NCBI GenBank assembly: GCA_030770425.1
Contig: JASJFT010000064.1
Coordinates: 124,001 to 188,000, forward strand
Origin: Darksidea phi
Taxonomy: Eukaryota; Ascomycota; Dothideomycetes; Pleosporales; Lentitheciaceae
Length of the DNA stretch: 64,000 bases
Direction of reading: 5' to 3'
The notes below the pieces were generated by a model. It was not told where the DNA came from. It saw nothing but the letters and a program-made list of their open reading frames with translations, and did no database searches. Positions 59,359 to 64,000 of the stretch are shown in pieces. A program made the translations under genes and the position numbers. Position 1 is the stretch's first letter. Each line of letters begins with the position of its first letter.

Positions 59359-60346
59359 TCACTGCTTCCATGTCATTCCAACAATTCCTTCAGAGTCCAT
59401 CCAAACGGTTTCCTTAGCTCTGCCCGCATCCTCACTTGCAATTTCCACCAAACCAGCCTGTACCTCCTTCAGCGACCTCGACCTCCCTCCTTCCTCCATG
59501 CCCCAGCAATGAGCCGCAGCGGGAGGGTCAAAACTTCACCTAAATGCTCCGCAGTCCCGCAATGTACCCTCTTCTTCTCCTGCACCTGCACGTCTTGGAA
59601 GTTGGCTTTCTCCAGAACTTCTCGGACGTAGGCGGCGCTCCACAGGAGACCGGCGTAGATGTGTTGCGCGACGGTGTCGTAGCTAGGTATAGGCAGGGGA
59701 TTTGGCAGACGGGCCACTGTACGCACTACGAGCGAGTACTATAGAAAGTAGGCCCAGGTGTTTGAATGAGATGAAGCCACCTGGACGGAGCAGCTACACG
59801 CATGTTTCTAGCGTTTTTAGGGGGAGAACGAAAATGGCGAAGTTTATGAAAATGTGTGTAAAAGTGTCCTCGGTTCCAGCATTCTGCATTAGTATCAGCA
59901 CTCTGACTATGACGACATATCCAACTATAAGAAAGCAAACTCACCAGACCATCAATCTTCCTCACTTCAAGGCTCTTCCATCCCTCCCTCCCACCCCGTT
60001 CTTTCAAATACGTTACCATGCCGCTAACATCACCCGCTACAACCTTCAACCGACTCCACTTGTCTTTCTCCACGGCGTCATGCAGCGCAGCCACAACAGC
60101 ACCCGTGCCAGTCGTGACGTCCAGAACATTGGCCTGCCCTTCTCCTTTGGAGTCGTTGAGACCCGCCTTTTTGTATGATAATGTCGGCAAGTGGTCTCGT
60201 CGCATCTCAGCGCGCGCATAATTCTCCGCAACATCATCTTGCCACTCTAGCTTCACGCGCTTGGCCATATCATCGTTGATGGAGGAGGTCATAGTGATGG
60301 AGGAGGTCATAGTGATGGAGGAGGTCATAGTGATGGAGGAGGTCAT
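59359..60346 (-). pseudogene. Class I SAM-dependent methyltransferase relic
   Basis: The minus strand opens with repeated MTSSIT units, then MAKRVKLEWQDDVAENYARAE and the SAM motif VLDVTTGTGAVVAAL. An intron (GTGAGT...ATGCAG) can join KIDGL to NAGTEDTFTHIFINFAIFVLP. After that the gene breaks: GTG-TAG precedes LLRPGGFISF (the post-motif III strand), a frameshift within the next 15 bases moves the register, a second TAG sits where Trp would fit (AYFL-stop-YSLVVRTV), and YVREVLEKANFQDVQVQ continues. A last shift near 59480 leads to LKEVQAGLVEIASEDAGRAKE and MTWKQ with TGA at 59359. Intact relatives are cytosolic methyltransferases of unknown substrate. The order of motifs is perfect; the frame is not. 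Confidence 0.8.
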
Positions 60347-60355
60347 AGTGATGGA
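60278..60355 (-). repeat. 18-bp minisatellite, four copies plus a partial one
   Basis: The unit GATGGAGGAGGTCATAGT is repeated exactly at 60278, 60296, 60314 and 60332 and then breaks down. On the minus strand each unit encodes MTSSIT, so every copy supplies an in-frame ATG at the start of the methyltransferase relic. Confidence 0.95.
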
Positions 60356-60922
60356 GATGAGGGGACGGTTTGTTAAGCAGCGTGCTAAGGAAGGTAGAAG
60401 TCAATATAAGGGGTAGAGTGGCATAAGAACGATGAATTCACGGTGTCGCCTCGAAGCTTTATACAACGCTAATCTGGAGCGATCTTGCGGTACAGTCAGG
60501 TCCGCAACCAACTCGATCAGACTAGCGAAAATGGATGCACCCCTTTTTTTACGTCCGATAGCGGTGCCATTAGTTTGACTGACGTTCGCCAATAACAGGC
60601 CGGGCTGTAATGTAGAAGCGTACAGTCATGATCGACTCGTTCGAGAGACGAGCAGCAAGGTCCTAATAGGCGAAGTGTTTTGACATTAAACGTCTCCGCT
60701 CAAAGTCTCCGACGTAAGGTTCTGCCTCCCTGCGTGTATAGGGGTAGTGGGTTAGCCCCGGGGAAAGGAGGGAAATGTCGGCAATGCCAGATTAACCAAA
60801 CTGACTGCCATTTCTATGTTATCCTACTATGAATAGATGGCAAACCATAGCTCAAAGTGGGTATACCTCCCGATACCAGAATGCTGTGTCCCGAACGCCG
60901 TCGCTATGCTTTTCTCGAGTGC
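60356..60922. other. Intergenic, no gene seen
   Basis: Upstream of the methyltransferase relic and 3' flank of the RPC34 gene. Only a 63-codon frame is present. Confidence 0.45.
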
Positions 60923-62017
60923 TCAAACCTCTTCCGACTCTGTACCCAGCCATTCCCCGAAATAAACGCAAGTCTTGGCCGATATCTCTCCTTCGTCGAT
61001 GCACAGGTCGAAGACGGGGCAGTTGCCACACGGTGCATCGACGAAGCCGTTGAAGACCTTGGTGTCTGTTGCGGCCAAGACAGAGCGGTAACTTGTCTGA
61101 TTCGCCTTTTCTAGCCGTCCGTCGAGGACCATCATCTCGAGCAGCTGCTCCATGTCGGACTCGCGCACCTTCTTGTCCTTTATGAGATCCAGGCTGTTGA
61201 GGTACTCGGCTGCAGATGCGGCAGTCGGGTAGTGTGCATTGTTACGGTGGACGAAGTGCGCAGAACTGGGCTGTCTGGGCGGACGGTACAGTCTAGCGGG
61301 CGGAGCATCTTCGATATCGCGTGCGGCATACACTTCGGCCTTCTTTTGCGCAATAGCTGCGGCCCGGTCCGTAGGCGCGTAGTCGTTCCAATTCGACGAC
61401 ACCTTGATTAGTGTCTGCTGCGACACATATTGTGTCATGACGTTTGTCGCGACTTCGATCAATCCCATGTCAAAGTCACCGTTGCTCTGCCACGGCCCGC
61501 CTGCAATATCTTCCGAGGCTTCGAGGTGCTTCAGCAAGTACATCTTACGGCTCGGGTTCTTGACACTCGAGACCGACTTTATGAGGTCCTTGGATTCGAG
61601 ACTCTTCAGGCATTTGGTCAGCACTTGTTGTGTAACGTTCGTGCGCGCACGCAGCGCCTTTGACCAGATACCCTCGTTCTGCATCTGGTCGATGTGATTG
61701 TAGAGGTTGCGTTCGTCGGCCGTCAGTCGTCGCAGCTTTTCAGCATCGGGCCTGGAGCGCAATTTCCAGCAGCTCTCGCCGTCCAGCGTCATCGGCTTCA
61801 TAAGATGGCGGTCGACCAGATCCTGCACCATCATGAGCAGCTCACCCATGCTCTCGGCGACCTGCATGTTGGACAGATCGCGCTGGAAGAAGGTTGTGTC
61901 CTTTGGTCGCTCGGCGCACTTGTCGTAGAGCTCATCGACGCGGTTCACGGGCAGGCGGGCGTCCTCCTGCTTCGGCGTGGGCGAGGCCGTCGCTGGGGCT
62001 GTGGATACGAAGGCCAT
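60923..62017 (-). CDS. RPC34: RNA polymerase III subunit RPC34/RPC6, 364 aa
   Basis: One exon. The ATG at 62017 (MAFVSTAPATAS) is used; the frame extends ten codons further but only to a TTG. The protein has two winged-helix domains: LYDKCAERPKDTTFFQRDLSN...LVDRHLMKP and LYNHIDQMQNEGIWSKALRARTNVTQQVLTKCLKSLESKDLIKSV. Then come NPSRKMYLL and GGPW, a hallmark of the family. The C-terminus contains the Cys cluster CGNCPVFDLC...TCVYFGEWL; in human RPC6 the equivalent cysteines hold an iron-sulfur cluster in Pol III structures. RPC34 with RPC82 and RPC31 forms the heterotrimer that helps open promoters and contacts TFIIIB, for tRNA and 5S rRNA transcription in the nucleus. All expected parts are intact. 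Confidence 0.93.
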   Translation of the reverse strand: MAFVSTAPATASPTPKQEDARLPVNRVDELYDKCAERPKDTTFFQRDLSNMQVAESMGELLMMVQDLVDRHLMKPMTLDGESCWKLRSRPDAEKLRRLTADERNLYNHIDQMQNEGIWSKALRARTNVTQQVLTKCLKSLESKDLIKSVSSVKNPSRKMYLLKHLEASEDIAGGPWQSNGDFDMGLIEVATNVMTQYVSQQTLIKVSSNWNDYAPTDRAAAIAQKKAEVYAARDIEDAPPARLYRPPRQPSSAHFVHRNNAHYPTAASAAEYLNSLDLIKDKKVRESDMEQLLEMMVLDGRLEKANQTSYRSVLAATDTKVFNGFVDAPCGNCPVFDLCIDEGEISAKTCVYFGEWLGTESEEV

Positions 62018-62160
62018 ACTGGGTTGGCATGTGGTGCTATCGCTCAATCATGGGCGGGAACTGGCGTTGACCATGTTTTGAGCATTCGAGGATTCAGAAA
62101 AAACCTTGGCAGATACCAAATCACGTGGTCGGATCCACTTTTCATTCACGTGCAATGTTG
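62018..62160 (-). promoter_or_regulatory. RPC34 upstream region with two CACGTG E-boxes
   Basis: CACGTG occurs at 62122-62127 and 62147-62152, 105-135 bases upstream of the RPC34 start and 25 bases apart. This is a plausible bHLH (Cbf1-type) binding pair. Single copies are expected often by chance, so the close pairing is the only support. Confidence 0.35.
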
Positions 62161-64000
62161 TCACCTTCGCCCTCTGCTTCATCTGACACAACACCAGTCT
62201 CTCGCGTTTCCATCTCGGGACAGTGTTAGGCGTAGTCAGTCTTCTCTAGTAACACGCATGATAGTGGACAAATTCGATAAAGAACACAGACATACTGTAT
62301 GTTAAAACACTGGAGGAAACTCATTTGTCACCTCGTTCAAAGGCCTGGCGTGAGAGTGTATTCAGATTCCTAAAATATTCCGTCTCTCTCAATGACCATG
62401 CTAACAGACAAGTCTATCGCTTCTTTCCTTTTGATTTCTTAGTATGCATACTATCATGAAAGGCTATGCGCATCAGCCACGGTCGTACGGCGTTACTGCC
62501 GTGCCGTTCGGTGTTGCAGTCTTACCTTTTTCGACTTTGATCGGCTCCAGTAAATCGTGCAAGACTCTTCGCGTCAAAGCTAGTCAGACAACGCCAGCCA
62601 CCTTGTATTCAACAGCAAGTCAAACTACAAGAATCATATTCTAAGACACCTTCAGATACAAGGAGACAAGATATTCAAATCATATTAGAACGCATTTAAG
62701 AGCTCGCTTATGCCTTAATGCACTACTAATGTTCACCGTCAGCGTCCTAGGTTAGCGTCACTTCATTGGTAACAGATGCCTGCTGCAAAGGGCCCACCCA
62801 GCAGGAAGTTATTTTTTAAGCAGTTCACTGTGTATATTGTAAATTAATTTATTTTGATTCTCGATACACATTGGAGAAACATTGATAGAAAAAGGGGCTA
62901 AATAGCCGGTGAAGTATATTGACATGCAGCCCGTACCGTCATACCTAGTGGCCGAGGGACAAATTGGTGGCGAGTGCATGCTGCGTATACTCAGAACAGT
63001 GACGTGACCAAAAACAAGGGATGTTCAAGTCATTTCCACAAGGTGGATAAGTAGAAAAGCACTGGGGCTAGGTCAGTGTGGAAATCGACACACTCGCATG
63101 CAGGACAAGACTGCCGTGCATCACAAGATCACACACCTCTTGAAAGGTTCCAGGGTCCCTAACTTTAGTCCTCAATGAAGTAAAAGGGGACATGCTTCCA
63201 CAGAAGACATTACAAAGTAACTTATTGACACTGCACTTGGGGTATATATGTTCAAAAGCCTCTCATCAAAATAGCTTACACAGCAAGTTCTTACCCCCAA
63301 AAATGAGTCTAGGTCCTCTGACCAGTAAGGAAAGAATTTGGAAGCCCTCTAAAATCCCAAACAGCGTCATTAGTATTTACTAGGAAGCTATAAATCGGAT
63401 TCACCGCTAGATTGAGGACGATCTAACACTGGCACTACACATCCTATCTTGGGTTGAACTTGCGCGCCAACTTTTTAAATTGCACGAGCTACTGTACGTC
63501 GTAGCTGCGGAGCCTCATGACCCCTCCAACCAGAAGCGACGTTGATGCCAACGTAATTGATAAGTACGGTAAGCTTTTGGAACGATAAACGGGCTTTGGA
63601 ACGAAAAAATACTAATTTCTCAGAGTAATGCTTTGGGCCAAATTTCACCTCATATGCTGCGGAAGAGCCATGATGAAGCGGCCAACATAACGAAAGTTTT
63701 GCTGGAAGGAAAGAATTCAGGTTAATAAACGAAATCATTTTAAATGACATTCTAGGGCGACATAACTCCGGACATTGTATAGCTTAGCCTCGCAGATTCG
63801 ACAAACTTAAGGACCTAAGTAGAGAGAGATCCGATCATTTCGGCACATTCCCTAATAAATATTTACCCTTGCTAAAAATAAATCGATACGGCATGTCGTT
63901 CTCGTAGAGAAATAATCGCGAAGTATGAAAACTCATTTCAGTCAGGGATAGGACGACCTTGTTGGCAAGAAATGCCCTCCATTCCGCTGTTTCGGGATGA
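62161..64000. other. Right-end stretch without a supported gene
   Basis: AT-rich in part. A 91-codon minus frame at 63475-63750 begins with ATG but has no domain, and stops are frequent elsewhere. No tRNA-like B-box was noticed. Confidence 0.4.

Overview
This is a eukaryotic window, almost certainly the nuclear genome of a filamentous ascomycete. Most spliced genes have short introns of about 46-60 nt with GT...AG ends and CTAAC/CTGAC-like branch points. The gene set includes fungal nicotianamine synthase, DUF7053, CorA-like, CNB/F-box/LRR and STAND/ankyrin families, and the style of the proteins suggests Dothideomycetes. The class is an inference; no marker gene here fixes it.

Layout. 1-8.5 kb: the start of a secreted protein running off the left edge, a STAND/NACHT relic, a large Ser/Thr-rich secreted protein, and a four-exon unknown gene that no single ORF reveals. 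8.5-25.7 kb: a nuclear-type unknown protein, a broken NTF2-like gene, a CorA-like channel, a YtcJ-type amidohydrolase, a nicotianamine synthase, an ERCC6L2/Rad26L-like Snf2 ATPase and, divergent from it, the exosome subunit Ski6/Rrp41. 26.4-31.3 kb: a frameshifted NACHT-ankyrin relic, then the ribosome-rescue factor Dom34/Pelota. 32-38 kb: an unknown protein carrying an orphan Pif1/Helitron-helicase-like segment, then two dead oxidoreductases, an SDR and a Baeyer-Villiger-type monooxygenase. 38.6-44.8 kb: a cyclic-nucleotide-binding/F-box/LRR protein, a glycine-zipper protein and a DUF7053 protein. 45.6-49.4 kb: an F-box-like relic and an AT-rich, TpA-rich island with no genes that looks like mutated repeat DNA. 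49.5-53 kb: a SET-MYND methyltransferase and a cytochrome P450. 54.9-62 kb: an ACAD11-type kinase relic, an unknown coiled-coil protein with a probable GC-AG intron, a broken SAM methyltransferase and the Pol III subunit RPC34. Beyond 62 kb no convincing gene is seen.

How genes relate: housekeeping genes (SKI6, DOM34, RPC34, the Snf2 ATPase) lie among accessory genes. Eight loci are visibly broken, including the 5'-truncated NTF2-like gene. Several of the nonsense codons are what C-to-T change of CAA/CAG would give, so repeat-induced point mutation or similar decay is plausible. The SDR and monooxygenase relics sit side by side and may be what is left of one metabolic cluster. No tRNA, rRNA, CRISPR or intact transposase was recognised. 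Exon joins were worked out by hand from splice consensus and frame; every spliced model given as complete sums to a multiple of three.
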